33,228 bases of DNA, taken from positions 4,113-37,340 of the forward strand of contig MNCI01006913.1 in the NCBI GenBank assembly GCA_015680685.1, read 5' to 3'. The translations under genes and the position numbers were made by a program. The notes below the pieces were generated by a model, which did no database searches, was not told the DNA's origin, and saw nothing but the letters and a program-made list of their open reading frames with translations. Positions 10,440-20,867 of this stretch are shown here, one piece after another. Source of the stretch: Gnetum montanum. Lineage: Eukaryota > Streptophyta > Gnetopsida > Gnetales > Gnetaceae. Within the stretch, counting starts at the first letter, position 1. Each line of letters starts with the position of its first letter.

Positions 10440-11200
10440 GCTAACACCCAGAGCGTAGCATAGTTAAGCTGAGACATAGTATAGTGGTCATAGCATAGCG
10501 ATTAGTACACCCAACAAACCCGAGTCTGTGAACAAGAAATGGCATGAAAGAGTGAGCACAGGCATCAGGGGCTTGCAAATGTAGACGAAGCGACATGCAA
10601 CCTGCGACAGCTTCCTAAGGCACGTATTGAGGAGCAGCAGGAGGCCACATCCACCCATTAAGTCGCTATGCTACCTCCGATTACGTTGTGTTAAATTTTT
10701 ATCTACCGTCACTGTTTTGGTTGTCATGATCGTCACTATTTCTACACTGTCATTTATTGTTACTGCCTTGCTGCCACTTTGGCCACTATGCTGTGACTAT
10801 AGCCACTTTGGCTGTGGCGGCTATGGCGTTTCCTATGCTACGGTTGATGTGTGACATCAGCTTGGCTGACGGCGTAGTGTAGCATGGCTAATGCACCATT
10901 ACGGGGGTTTGGGCAATCTGGCGTAATGTACATTTGGCGTAGCATAGCGCCCATGCAGGGGATTCTTGCCTATAAGATATCTTGGGTAGCGTAGCGTAGC
11001 ATGTGCAGGAGGGAGTTCTCTTTTTTCTTGCATTTCATTTTTCTATATTTCATGTAGTGGGACAGGGCCAGGGTGATGGGAATGTTGTAAATTCTTTTTC
11101 GTGTGTCATTTTTATCATTGTGATGGAAGGACTATTACATTTTTGGTGTTCTATGATGCTATGCTGCTATGTTGGTAGACCTGTTACGCTACTACGCTAG
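10440..11200 (+). other. TAGC-rich leader upstream of the antisense gene
   Basis: The leader holds many GTAGC/GCTAC words (for example AGCGTAGCATAG near 10450, GTAGCGTAGCGTAGCATG near 10990) and no long conserved ORF. The short ORFs at 10627 and 11003 look like repeat readings and show no domain. Confidence 0.55.
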
Positions 11201-11246
11201 TAGGCACGGTACATTGCTACGCTGTTAAAGTGTTCTTCCTGCTACA

Positions 11247-11545
11247 TTGTCATGCTTGTTACATTATTGCGTCTGTTATACTTGCCACTTTGCTACACTG
11301 CATGGGGTGTGGTCATCCCGCTACGCTATGCGAGGTGCAGTTGTTACCCTTGTGCAAAGTGTTGCTGCTACACTACGCTGTATAGGGTGTACCTGCTATG
11401 CTACATTGTGTAGGGCATGCCCACTACGCTATGTTGCATAGGGCTTGCCTACGATGCTATGCTATGCAGGGCGTAGCTGCTACGCTGTGTGGGGTGCACC
11501 CGCTACGCTACGCTATGCATGACACCTTACTGCGCTGCATGCTTT
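11247..11545 (+). repeat. Minisatellite of GCTACGCTATG...GCATAGGG units
   Basis: Irregular tandem units of roughly 25-37 bases share the pattern CTACGCTATG-TGCATAGGG-TGCC (clear units at about 11390, 11420, 11450, 11480 and 11505). The cysteine-rich ORFs here are products of the repeat. Each unit contains near-palindromic halves and could fold. Confidence 0.7.
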
Positions 11546-11611
11546 GTTGGGTTTTTTTTTATTGCACTAGGGACTTACTTTTTCCTACCTAAGGGAGAAT
11601 CTATAAACCAA

Positions 11612-11680
11612 AGGTTATGCTATACTACTCAGCAGTTGTCACCTAAATACTATACTAACGCTTTTTATTGTTTTGCGCAG
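11612..11680 (+). other. Likely leader-intron 3' splice site
   Basis: A consensus-like branch point (ATACTAACG, about 11651-11660) is followed by a T-rich tract and TTGCGCAG ending at 11680. The matching 5' splice site was not identified. It suggests that the leader of the antisense gene is also spliced. Confidence 0.4.
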
Positions 11681-12527
11681 GGTCATGTTGAAACCCATCC
11701 TAATTGTTCTTGAGCTGGTAAGAGTCCTGTGCTGCCTAGGTGAACCTGTGGCCAATACCCCCCCTCCCCATGCACAGGTAGGGAATCAAGCTATTTGGTT
11801 TTGTGAAGGTGCACAGAACTTCCTAGAATTCCTCCTTTTCCACTTCAGTGTGATAGTGTGGTCACACTTATCAGTAGAAATAGCTGCTATACTCATTGAA
11901 ATGTTACTACCCGGGGCAAACTGAGGCAATTTGAAGTTCATGGCTGATGGACCGATTAAGGGCAAAGGGGCAGAAGGATCAGATCAGTGCCTAAGGGGCT
12001 TGATATGCTTAAGCTAGATTTAGGACATGCTCGAATTCACATGCTATCATCAATACAACACGTGTTTCGTTGCCTGTCACATGGGCACCTACTTTCAAAA
12101 CCACCCTAGGACCGTGTATTGTTCCAGTGGGTGAGTCCTGTGAAGACGTTTTGGACATGTTGTATGATTTGTCTTATGTTAGTCCAAATTCTCATGGTAC
12201 TTTGCATATTACTAGGTTCGTGATTGACGAGGATGGTCTTCACGGTAACGAGGGAACATTGGCATTGACCCAAACGACTTTGCAAGAGTTCTCTTCTACA
12301 GGGAACATATGTGCTGGTGTTATAGAACAACTTGGGGCCAATTTTAGAACCTATCCAACCAAATACTCCAAGTTCTATGGAAAATGTGAAGAACTTGGAT
12401 GGTTGGATAGCCAATGGGCATCTCATCGGGCAGTTACCGTGGCGGAAGTTTTGGTGAAAATTTCACCATTTCGTACACCATTTAGGCCCGGTACATTAAA
12501 CTATGTGTTTGTTCATCATGTGCTTAA

Positions 12528-12590
12528 GTGATAATCTTGCTTTTGCTTTTTTTTTCTACTAATTTCGTTGTCTATTATTGTAGTAGCAAG
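12528..12590 (+). other. Intron of the antisense gene (63 nt)
   Basis: It starts GTGATAATC and has a long T-rich tract, CTACTAAT as a possible branch site, and ends TAGCAAG. The exon before leaves two bases and the exon after supplies one, restoring the same frame (HVLN/KFQEV). It is short for a plant intron. Earlier AG acceptors at 12583 and 12586 would shift the frame. Confidence 0.5.
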
Positions 12591-13631
12591 CAAGTTCCAA
12601 GAGGTTACAGTAATCACCTCTAGGTGTGATGAAACCAACCTCTTCTTCAAGTATGGGGAGGTGGACGAGATGCAATGCTGGCTTTGCAATGGGGCCCAAG
12701 CCATCCTTGTTCACAATGTTCAGGAGGTTGGGCTCATGGATTTGTTCTTGGCAATATATCCAAGTTTCCCTACTGTAGAAATGCTTTCCCTAGTCGATTC
12801 CTTTTCTGAAAAGGCTAACTGCTTCCACACACAAGTTCACAATGTGCAGGTGGTGTTTGAAATTAATGAAAAAAAATTTTTGAATCTTTTCGGTGTTCCC
12901 TCTGATGGTCTACCTATAGTGGATGAGACCAGCAAGGATGTTAACCATCAGGGGGATATAAAGGAATGGCTGAGGATGAGCAAAGACCGAAAGGGAAGTT
13001 ATATATACAAGGTCAAGCTAGGGGTGGCCCAAAAGATTTACCCTGTCTTTCATGCTTGTGCCTTCCCCAAGCTACTTTGCCAAGGAAAATACTTGGAGTA
13101 GAGTAGGCTTGGATAATGAGGGACGTTATGGAAGTAGGGACCCACTACAACTAGGCCAAATACCTTTCTGAAGGCTTGCGGGCTGAAATGGTTAAGCTTC
13201 GTGAGAAGCTTGATGCTCGTTTCAACATGCACTACACCTTCTTCATAGCCTACCTGCGACGATTTGTGGAATTCTTGGTGATCTATGAAAATGACGTCTA
13301 GGTGTAGGAGGATTGCACCAAGATATCGAAACCATGTATTTGCTAAGTGTTTCGCACCACTCGATCCCAAGACCTCTTGGAAGCTATCGAGGAATCTCTT
13401 TTGATAACAACAAGGGATCAGGTGGGACGTCCCTTTTGGGTGCTAGACAACGTTGGAGAGGTGCCTCCCATTAACATGGGCAATGTGCTAAGGGGGCATG
13501 TCTCATTGCAGAAATAGTGAAAACTAGGCTACAACACAAAAAGTCTCATCCAATAGAGGAACCCCCCTGTACTAATGAGGAGAAGGGGAAGAAACTGTGA
13601 ATCAAGGTTTGCAAGGTGCAGCCTACTGTTG

Positions 13632-13698
13632 GTAAGCATGTCTAATTGTTTCATTAGTTAATTCTTAATTTTATGTTAGACTACCTTGCTTACTTTAG
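13632..13698 (+). other. Probable intron of the antisense gene (67 nt)
   Basis: The donor is TTG/GTAAGC and the acceptor is CTTACTTTAG, with TTAGTTAATT between. The upstream frame has already decayed, so phase cannot be tested here. Confidence 0.5.
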
Positions 13699-13936
13699 AC
13701 ATGTTCAATAGAAGAAGGGGAAGAAGAAGTTTTGGCCCCTGAAGTAGGGGCACCTACTGTAGAAGAAGAAAAGGTTCCGGCTATAGGGGAGGAGGCCCCT
13801 GCCATAGAGGAAGAGGTTCTTGCTGCCGATGAACCTTTTGCGAAGTGTGCCCCAGCACCTGAGGGGCATATGACTATGGAAGATGCCACTACGCTATTGA
13901 GTCAGCTAGAGGGGGAAGGGCTATAATTTGATGCAG

Positions 13937-14094
13937 GTGAGTTTTATCATTTGCTAGACAGTGTGGTGATGGGCGATCCCCCTGCTATCACCCCTGAGGG
14001 TTTGCTGGGTAGGAGCTTTGCACTATCTTTTATGCTATTTATTGGTCTTTTTGTTGTTCTTTTCTTCGTTGTTCTAATATGTCTTATTATGCAG
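13937..14094 (+). other. Intron of the antisense gene (158 nt)
   Basis: A perfect donor, CAG/GTGAGT, is paired with a long pyrimidine tract and TTATGCAG. Splicing joins phase 1 to phase 1 (G + CA = Ala) and continues the frame into AYTTAKAPDSSSS. Confidence 0.75.
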
Positions 14095-14235
14095 CATATA
14101 CTACTGCTAAGGCCCCCGACTCTTCATCCTCGATCCACCTCCAACCGTGGACTAAGACTCTTGACAAATTTTCCTTTATGGAGGGAGTGGTTGATAACAT
14201 GATCGATCGCCTATGGTAGATTGATCCTGAAATAG

Positions 14236-14324
14236 GTGTGCTCAAGTTACAACATTTGTCTCTCCAAGTTATTGCATTATTGGCATCATCTTATGACTAA
14301 TGCTTTCTCATGTGTGACTGGCAG
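14236..14324 (+). other. Intron of the antisense gene (89 nt)
   Basis: The donor is ATAG/GTGTGC, a branch-like GACTAATG lies near 14296, and the acceptor is GACTGGCAG. Phase 1 is kept (G + CT = Ala), joining IDPEI to SHLKWDPRQA. Confidence 0.65.
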
Positions 14325-15145
14325 CTTCTCATCTTAAATGGGACCCCAGACAGGCAATTGAGGTTGACGTAGTGCCTATGCTCCCACAAGAGGTAACCGA
14401 GGTGCCTCATGACATGTACAAGGAAGTGAGCAAATGTGTGCTCTACTTAGCACGCTCGTTGTGGGAGTGTAGACATGTCAACGAGGACCTTTGGAAGCAT
14501 GTCCAAAAGTTAGAAAAGGAGAAGGCCAACCAGGCAGTTGAGCTGGAGGATCTTTGGTCTAGAAATTAGTTTTTGTTGGCCTGTGATACTCATGATGGTA
14601 GTTGGCGTATGGCTGAAATTGACTATGCAAGATACTGGTCAGCCGTATGGAGCAAGAATGAGGCCACTCACAAGATTATTGAACAATGCTTGCAGATGGA
14701 CTTTCTGGCCCAGAAGAATCAAGACTGGAAGGACTATAGCGCCAAAGTGTACGAGTGGGGGCAGAAATAAAAGAACCATAAGCACATGTATAAAATGGAA
14801 TGTGCTACTTATTGTCGACAATATCAGGATGCTTCTGTTGAGTTTCATACCCATAGGTTGTTCCTCGACATTATTGGCGTTGCAAGGGCCTATGAAAAGT
14901 TCACATAGCAAGTAGTGGTAAGCGAGTCTCCTGAAAGAGAGATAATCCTACCTTCTAGGGAGACCACTGCCACTTCCTTTTCTCTTGGGCCATCTAGATG
15001 CACGATCGTGGAAAAGGGGAAAGATGCAGCAAGTGTTGATCTGGGCGAGGAAGATTGGGCCAACCTCACCAAGGAAGAGATCCTATGATGTCTTGCAGCT
15101 GGCATGGACAAACTACCCTCCAAGATGGATGCGGGCCCATCTCAA

Positions 15146-15230
15146 GTTAGCCACTTTTTATCATTCTTGTAATTTGTTTCATAAGAGCCTTGTTGTAGTT
15201 TGATTTATTATTTCGTCTTGTCTTGTGTAG
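15146..15230 (+). other. Last intron of the antisense gene (85 nt)
   Basis: The donor is CAA/GTTAGC and the acceptor is TCTTGTGTAG. Phase 0 is kept, joining DAGPSQ to DPKGGAGPSGMRDDDVGEGL and a stop. The alternative donor at 15169 (CTT/GTAATT) would break the frame. Confidence 0.55.
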
Positions 15231-15293
15231 GATCCAAAAGGAGGTGCGGGGCCTAGTGGGATGAGAGATGACGATGTTGGGGAAGGCTTGTAG

Positions 15294-15470
15294 CGTAGCG
15301 ATAGAAGATTTTATTATGTTTTTATTTTTGCATCTTATTTTTGTTATTATTATTTTTTGTGAACTTTATTGTAATGACTCAAATTTGAGGGAGAGCAACA
15401 AGTGAAACAATTATCTCATTTTGGTTTTATTTTATGGTTAATATTCCGTGCATGTGTTTGGGCCCCTTGC
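15294..15470 (+). other. 3' untranslated region of the antisense gene
   Basis: A T-rich stretch follows the stop, with several TTATTTTTG and TTATTATTATT tracts and a TTGTAATGAC motif near 15369. This is typical plant 3' UTR composition. No canonical AATAAA was seen. Confidence 0.35.
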
Positions 15471-15570
15471 TCTAGTTTAATAGTTTAAGATCATTTCAGG
15501 CCATCGCTAGTTTTAGGCCATTTTAGGCTATGGTCGACTACCAATTTTAGGTCTTAGCGGGCCATGACAA
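15470..15570. repeat. Array C: decayed copies of the shared core
   Basis: TAGTTTAAGATCATTTCAGG, CTAGTTTTAGGCCATTTTAGG and AATTTTAGGTCTTAGCGG are diverged forms of the core in arrays A and B, spaced about 30-40 bases apart. The array lies just beyond the 3' end of the antisense gene and at the end of the gag-protease frame. Confidence 0.6.
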
Positions 15571-15599
15571 TAGTTTATAGTGGTATTCATCTCTATCGT

Positions 15600-16130
15600 C
15601 ACCTACCGTTTGGAAGTGCAACTTAGCCCACGTGGTTTCTTTATTCGAGTCGGTGTTTTTGGCCAGCTCATCAGTTAAGCATGGGGTTTTGACATGAAAA
15701 GATGCTTCATTTTTAGAGATTACTATCTCCGAACCCTACTCTATGTTGATGTTGTTGATGGCTTGGGATGCTACTTTGTCACCATGGATTACCACTTCCC
15801 CACTCGCGTAAGGTAAGTGGATTTCCTGATGTATGGATGAAGAGACAACCCTTAGTTAGGCTAACCATGATCTCCCCAGGATCAGGTTAAATCCCAACAT
15901 CTCCTCCATCACAATGAACATCGTGCTCATGGGGAACTATTCCCCTACCACAAAGTTGATGTGCATAGTTCCCTTTACCACCACACACGTCCCATTAAAG
16001 GAATTAAGGCACAAAGTCATTGTGGGCTTGATTTGATCAAACAAGCCCAACTTGTCAACGATGGGAAAAGGGATTAAGTTGGTGGCAATCCCATCATCAA
16101 CGTGTACCCTACGAATTTTGTATTAGTCAA
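15600..16130 (-). pseudogene. Element 1 aspartic protease
   Basis: Protease cleaves the Gag-Pol polyprotein. The minus strand shows a DDGIATNLIPFPIVDKLG block (active-site region; family members usually have D-[ST]-G or D-G-[SG]; here DDG), NGTCVVVKGTMHINFVVGE (flap side), and LILGRSWLA (the hydrophobic-G-R motif of gypsy proteases). Stops interrupt it, for example after FVVGE. It continues the gag frame region and ends near array C. Assignment rests on motif order; the catalytic triplet is not typical. Confidence 0.7.
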
Positions 16131-18748
16131 CCCAAATTGCGATGAACATGGGTGTAGTTGTCACTTGATCCTTTTCAGGGTCATCCTTGATAGCCTTGTC
16201 ATGAAAGGCTAGCCGGGTTGGCCATGGTTCTTCGGACATGGGGGGAAGCATGACTACGTGAATAGATTTCTCTTTAGCTGGCAGATTTTCGCTAACAGGG
16301 ATGGATGTCAACATGCAGACCATGGCCTCACGATGCATTGCTGAGGTCATTATCAAGTCATATAGGCTTAATGTTGTATTTTTCTGCTTCAAGGCTTGTT
16401 TGACTTATCAAAGGAAATTCAGTAGGTCTTACCCATTGTCTTGTTGTTTGCTAGCCTTCTCTTCCTCTATATATCCCAAAAGGTAAATTTCTTGGGGAGG
16501 AGCAGCTTCAAGTTGACTGCTAAGCTTTGGTAGACCTGAAGGTGATGGTTTTGCCTATGTTTTGCTATCGGCCACTGATGAAGAAGAGGCCATAGGCACT
16601 ACTAACAAAGGGGTAGGCTTAGAGGGACCTAGAACAGTACGTTCCCTAGCTAGCTTGTCTGCTAAATGCTCTTCACACTTTTTTGGATGGGGTAGTTGGG
16701 CTGCAACCTTCTTCACTAAGTTTTGTATGGGGGAGGAACTTGCTTGCTTTGACATCTTGATGAAAAATGGTACCTATGTTGTTACAGTAGGGGGCGGTGT
16801 AGTTTTCAACAAGAAGGGTGTAGTGGATGTCTGGTGGGGGGCCCTAATGACAAAAGGGGTTTGCAGCTTGATTGTTGTTGGCATTTCTACATTGCGAGGA
16901 GGTACATGCACCACAAATGATTGCTGTGATGGTTCAAGGTTGTTGTCAATGATGATAACATTGACGGTGAACCCTGCATTGTTGGCGTTCAAGGGATCTT
17001 TGTAAATGCCCATCGACTAGTTTTCTGGTCAAATGGGACTGCTCTCATCTAAGACCAGCTTACCTTGATCAATCAGCAATTGAATATCATCTTTTAGCGC
17101 TAGGTAGTAATTTGTATCATGACCACACAATTGGTGATAGTCACAAAAAAGCTTTAATATGAAATTTTTAAGTACTGGTGGTTCATTGGGCATTGTCAAG
17201 GAGGGGTTCCTAAGAACTTCACAGTACCTTTAATGGTGTTTAAGAGCCTCCTCTGTCATTTTTTTATCTTGTATACACCTAGCTTGCAGCAATTGCTTCA
17301 AGAGTTCTGAAAGATTAATCAGTAACGGGATATACTTTGAGCGGTCCTTGCGCTCAAAGTTTGGCCTTGGCTGGGTTTGTGCCACAGGTGTTGATGCTTG
17401 TGGCTAGATGGTACTAGCAAGGCTAGGTGCTGTGTCAGTGGGAACCTTGGGCATAGTGGTAGTCTTTTTGTTATTGTTAGGCTTGGTTTCATTGGCTATG
17501 GCAGCCACTATGGTTGCTGCAGCCTTGACTTTTTCCTTGTCTTTTTTGATGTGGATGTTCCTGTAAGACATGTAAGCTGGATCCCTACTAGCCTCCGCCT
17601 CATCTTGGATGCTCTAAGTTTGAGCGAAGGCTTGGCTGAGGGAGTGCAGGGCTAGATAGTAGAGCTTAGACTTAATAAAATCATTAACCACACCCTTAAA
17701 GATGGTTAACAAGTGAGCCTTGATAATTGCCTCACGTATTTCGTTCAAGGTTGCAGTCCATCGTTGTATGAACTTCTGTACAGATTCCAGTGGCTCTTGC
17801 TTAATGCTCATGAGTTAGTCTAGAGTGACTTCAGGTTTTAAGTTGTACCTAAAACAAGTCATGAATTGACTTAGCAGCTCTTCCAGGGTGGAGATGGAGG
17901 TGCATGGGAGCACACAGTACCAGTCCAAAGCTTTACCTATTAGGGACATGGTAAAGACGCAAATGATGGTGTGAGGCCATAGTTACAACAATAAGGATTC
18001 AGACCTGAAGATCACCAAATGTGCATTCGGGTCACCATCCCCATTGTATTTTGTAAATTGGGGGAGTGGCACCTCAAGGGGCAATGTGAGCATAGGGACA
18101 GCCAGACAAATCAGATCATCATGGTAAAAATCCATGACTTGGACAGTTTCAGAACTGGTGGCCTTAAAACATTTAATTTCTTTAGTGAGGGTCTGGATAA
18201 GTTGGAAGGCTTGATCCAAACCTAAGGATGTCGCAAAGGGTTTTGGGGTTGTAGGAGCAGCCATCGTTGGTGGTGTTATTGAAACAACGGCCTGTCCCAT
18301 GGGGGGCACCGTTGGGGCCATTCCAGCAAGTTGTGTCTCCTAGGTGATCCACCACCCAATGGGTGGTGCTGTTGGGGCCACTACCTTCAGATTGGGAGTC
18401 CAACTCCTCTTGCCCATCATGAAAGGGTTCTTCATAATGGAATGTTGTGTCCCATTCTCTTTCCCTACCTAGTTGGATAAGTTGGTTCAACATCCACTAG
18501 TATGTCTCAGTCAATGGGATAATGGTGTCAGGAGTAGGGATGAACTCCCTCCCGTTCTGGTAGATGAACTCGAAGTTACGTTTCTCTTTGAGTTCGTGGA
18601 GGTCCAGTGGTATGTTGGCTTGCATCTTCACACATAGAAAGTGGTATCGCTCCTCTTCTTGAGGGAGATGTTCAGGAAATTGTTGTCGCAGTCTCAAGGA
18701 CTACCTTGGTATCTGGACTAGGCTAGGCGGGTGCCCAAGACCTGCCAT
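16130..18748 (-). pseudogene. Element 1 gag
   Basis: Gag forms the particle and binds RNA. An ATG at 18748-18746 (MAGLGHPPS) opens the frame. Conserved parts in order are PLPQFTKYNGDGDPNAHL (near 18060), ALDWYCVLP followed by SQFMTCF (near 17900), an alpha-helical block with EPLESVQKFIQRW (near 17790), and a zinc-finger-like CDYHQLCGHDTNYYLALKDDI (near 17120). The last matches the C-H-H block of Tat gag proteins. A basic/S/T/P-rich region follows (about 17000-16400). Frameshifts near 18300 and 17980, plus several stops, inactivate it. Its length (about 850 residues) is in the range for Tat elements. Confidence 0.82.
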
Positions 18749-18889
18749 ATTCTAGATAGAGTAGGGTACCTCCAGGCTTGAGGTAGGAACTATGGTGGTG
18801 ATGGGATTCATTTTCTATTGTAGTTGTGGAAAACTGTAGAGGAGGTAGGCTAAAGTTGGGTACATTTGTGAGTGTCAGATTCTGGTTTC

Positions 18890-19393
18890 CTTCACTGTTA
18901 TGCCTGCTATGCTGAGCAGGACTACTACGCTGACAAATTTGCTACGCTACAGGGAACATAGGTAGCGTAATGTGATGGGTAGCGTATAACGACGGATAGC
19001 GTAACACAGTAGAAGGTGTTATGCAATAAGCAGCGTGACCATTGTAGAAGGGTGTTATGAAATAGGAACTATAACACTATGGATGGGTAGCATAACTCAG
19101 TTAACCAAATAGGCAGTCAGCATACCATGCTAACAAGGTTGCTACACCACATAGGACACAGGTAGTGTAGCGTAGCTGGTAGAGTAAGCATGGTACGGAA
19201 AATGATTGGAGGCTTTAGTCCTACATGGTTCCAGAGGAACTGTCACGATGATCAATCTGCACCACCTAGTGCGCAGACAACCACAAGGGTGTCACATCTA
19301 CGCTAGTAGGTAACAAGGTACAAACAACATGTAGGATTACCCGGAATGCAGAAAAAATGGCACCAAGAAGGCCCTCCTTCTAGAACCAAAAAC
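18890..19393. other. TAGC-rich leader between the 5' LTR and gag
   Basis: In the minus-strand sense this is the untranslated leader. It is full of TAGCGTAG/GCTACGC words (for example 18900-19020 and 19140-19190). The sequence next to the LTR (minus strand TGGTTCTAGAAGGAGGGC) is where a primer site is expected, but I do not recognise a tRNA match. Confidence 0.6.
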
Positions 19394-19793
19394 TGTAGTG
19401 ATAAAAAATGTCGGTGGCTAGAACACCGAGAGGTTACTAGGTGTACAGCCTAACCCCAAATTTGTGCGAGGGCTGTGTTAGAGAAAAATGGAAACGGGGT
19501 GCCCTGAACGGTCTAGTCGATTAGACAAGGACTTAGTTAGTGTATACTAACCTTTTGTTAATGCTTGTTGTAATATGTCACGTTGAGATTTAGGCAGAGA
19601 AAGCTGTAACATAGAATAGTAAATGCATAGCGGAGTATGTAACTTAAGCAAGAAATGTAACATGGAGTAAGATTGAGTGAGAGAATGCACCACCCCAAGA
19701 TTGAGGGATTTGATCTTTATTTGATGGAAGAAGGTGTACAACTGGTAAGTAGTCTAGATCGGCACAGCCTAGGACATAATGGTATGATCATAG
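19394..19793 (-). repeat. Element 1 5' LTR, first segment
   Basis: It begins TGTAGTGATAAAAAATG and aligns to 2410-2800 of the left LTR. Alignment stops at CATAG (19789-19793), where the nested insertion begins. Confidence 0.92.
19789..19793. repeat. Target duplication of the nested insertion (left)
   Basis: CATAG here is repeated at 23354-23358, exactly where alignment to the left LTR resumes. Confidence 0.85.
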
Positions 19794-20255
19794 TGTTGGC
19801 AACTGTTTGGGACGCGACCGCCAACGAGTGTCCTCGAACAAGATTTAGGTGCTTGCTGGTCTCTGGCAACACCAAGGCCCAGATACCTCCAAATAGACTC
19901 AGTAGTTAATGTGAGTATGTGCGTGTGCTGTTGCAGCGTGCGGTTGTGAAAAATGAAACGATTGTGTTGTGTGTACACTACAAATGACTTATCTTAAAGA
20001 GATTTAGCCAACTTTGCCAAGTTCTGTGAGTTGTTGAGAGTTCCAATTTTGTTCAATTGCCTAGTCTATGCAGTCCTTATAATACCTACTTGTAACAAAT
20101 AAAATTTTGCAAAAAAATTTGAGCACAACTCTGTGAATCTACTTCTAATTTTCCCCAAAGAAAGAGATAGTTCCACAAGAAAACTAGAAATAGACAGAAA
20201 AGAAAAAGAAAGCAGATTTGTGTTAAGACCTCAAATGTTTAAACAAGGTAAAATG

Positions 20256-20538
20256 NNNNNNNNNNNNNNNNNNNNNNNNNNNNNNNNNNNNNNNNNNNNN
20301 NNNNNNNNNNNNNNNNNNNNNNNNNNNNNNNNNNNNNNNNNNNNNNNNNNNNNNNNNNNNNNNNNNNNNNNNNNNNNNNNNNNNNNNNNNNNNNNNNNNN
20401 NNNNNNNNNNNNNNNNNNNNNNNNNNNNNNNNNNNNNNNNNNNNNNNNNNNNNNNNNNNNNNNNNNNNNNNNNNNNNNNNNNNNNNNNNNNNNNNNNNNN
20501 NNNNNNNNNNNNNNNNNNNNNNNNNNNNNNNNNNNNNN
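20256..20538. other. Assembly gap, 283 Ns
   Basis: An unresolved stretch inside the nested insertion. ORFs crossing it are meaningless. Confidence 0.99.
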
Positions 20539-20796
20539 ATACTATCTAAACCACTAGCTAAACAATTTTTAAAAAAATAAAAATAAAACATAACTCACAG
20601 GACTCTGACAAAGAGGCTGAAATCTTTCCTTTAGCCAGTCATCTTACAAGAAATCTTTCACAATTTCTTCTTTACAATGCTCTTCCCAAGACCCAAAGTG
20701 TGTCTCCAAGTGAGAGCTCCAAGTACTAGCTAGTAGTCTTCCAAAGTGTTTGACATGAGACCTCCCGAGTCTCTCTCCCTTCCTATCCTTGAAGCC

Positions 20797-20806
20797 CTTT
20801 TATAGG
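20797..20806 (-). promoter_or_regulatory. TATA box inside the nested insertion
   Basis: The minus strand reads CCTATAAAAG, with a purine-rich stretch downstream and the GTTGCCAAGTGTC repeat cluster directly upstream. This resembles an LTR U3/R boundary transcribed on the minus strand towards the gap. Confidence 0.5.
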
Positions 20807-20867
20807 GTCTCATAGGTAGTTAGGTAAGTTACAAAAATTTTGGGTGGTTATAACCACCATAGAGACA

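Larger units (their letters stand above)
11940..15293 (+). pseudogene. Antisense spliced gene carried by element 1 (plant mobile/transposon-domain-like plus coiled coil)
   Basis: The gene runs opposite to gag-pol, between protease and RT. Exon blocks are about 12049-12527, 12591 to about 13631, 13699-13936, 14095-14235, 14325-15145 and 15231-15293. The first two encode a globular region (VTWAPTFKTTLG; LVDSFSEKANCFHT; FEINEKKFLNLFGVPSDG). It resembles plant mobile domain or 'putative plant transposon protein' sequences, whose usual core is a FH-x-GE-TITL-DV-GLP-DG pattern. Next come KYLSEGLRAEMVKLREKL, an acidic E/A/P-rich linker (13714-13870), then a probable coiled coil (14400-14880) and a short tail ending EGL-stop at 15291. 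Four introns keep phase exactly. In-frame stops (for example near 13925, 14216, 14567, 14768) and a frame loss around 13100-13630 show decay. An ATG at 11940 (MADGPIKGKG) is a possible start, but its link to the next exon is unresolved. Its function is unknown. Confidence 0.65.

Noticed and set aside
11247-11592. Cysteine/tyrosine-rich small protein ORFs
   Set aside because: They come from the GCTACGCTATG minisatellite in all frames and have no start context or conserved domain.
10261-15470. The antisense block as a separate nested LTR element in the plus orientation
   Set aside because: I found no pair of direct LTRs, no TG...CA ends and no target duplication around it. It stays possible if its ends have decayed, so it is listed as a refuting outcome, not excluded.
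19350-19393. Primer-binding site for element 1
   Set aside because: TGGTTCTAGAAGGAGGGC is in the right place, but I could not match it to a tRNA 3' end, so no call was made.
20133-20591. ORFs of 122-138 codons on both strands
   Set aside because: They are mostly unknown residues spanning the 283-base gap.
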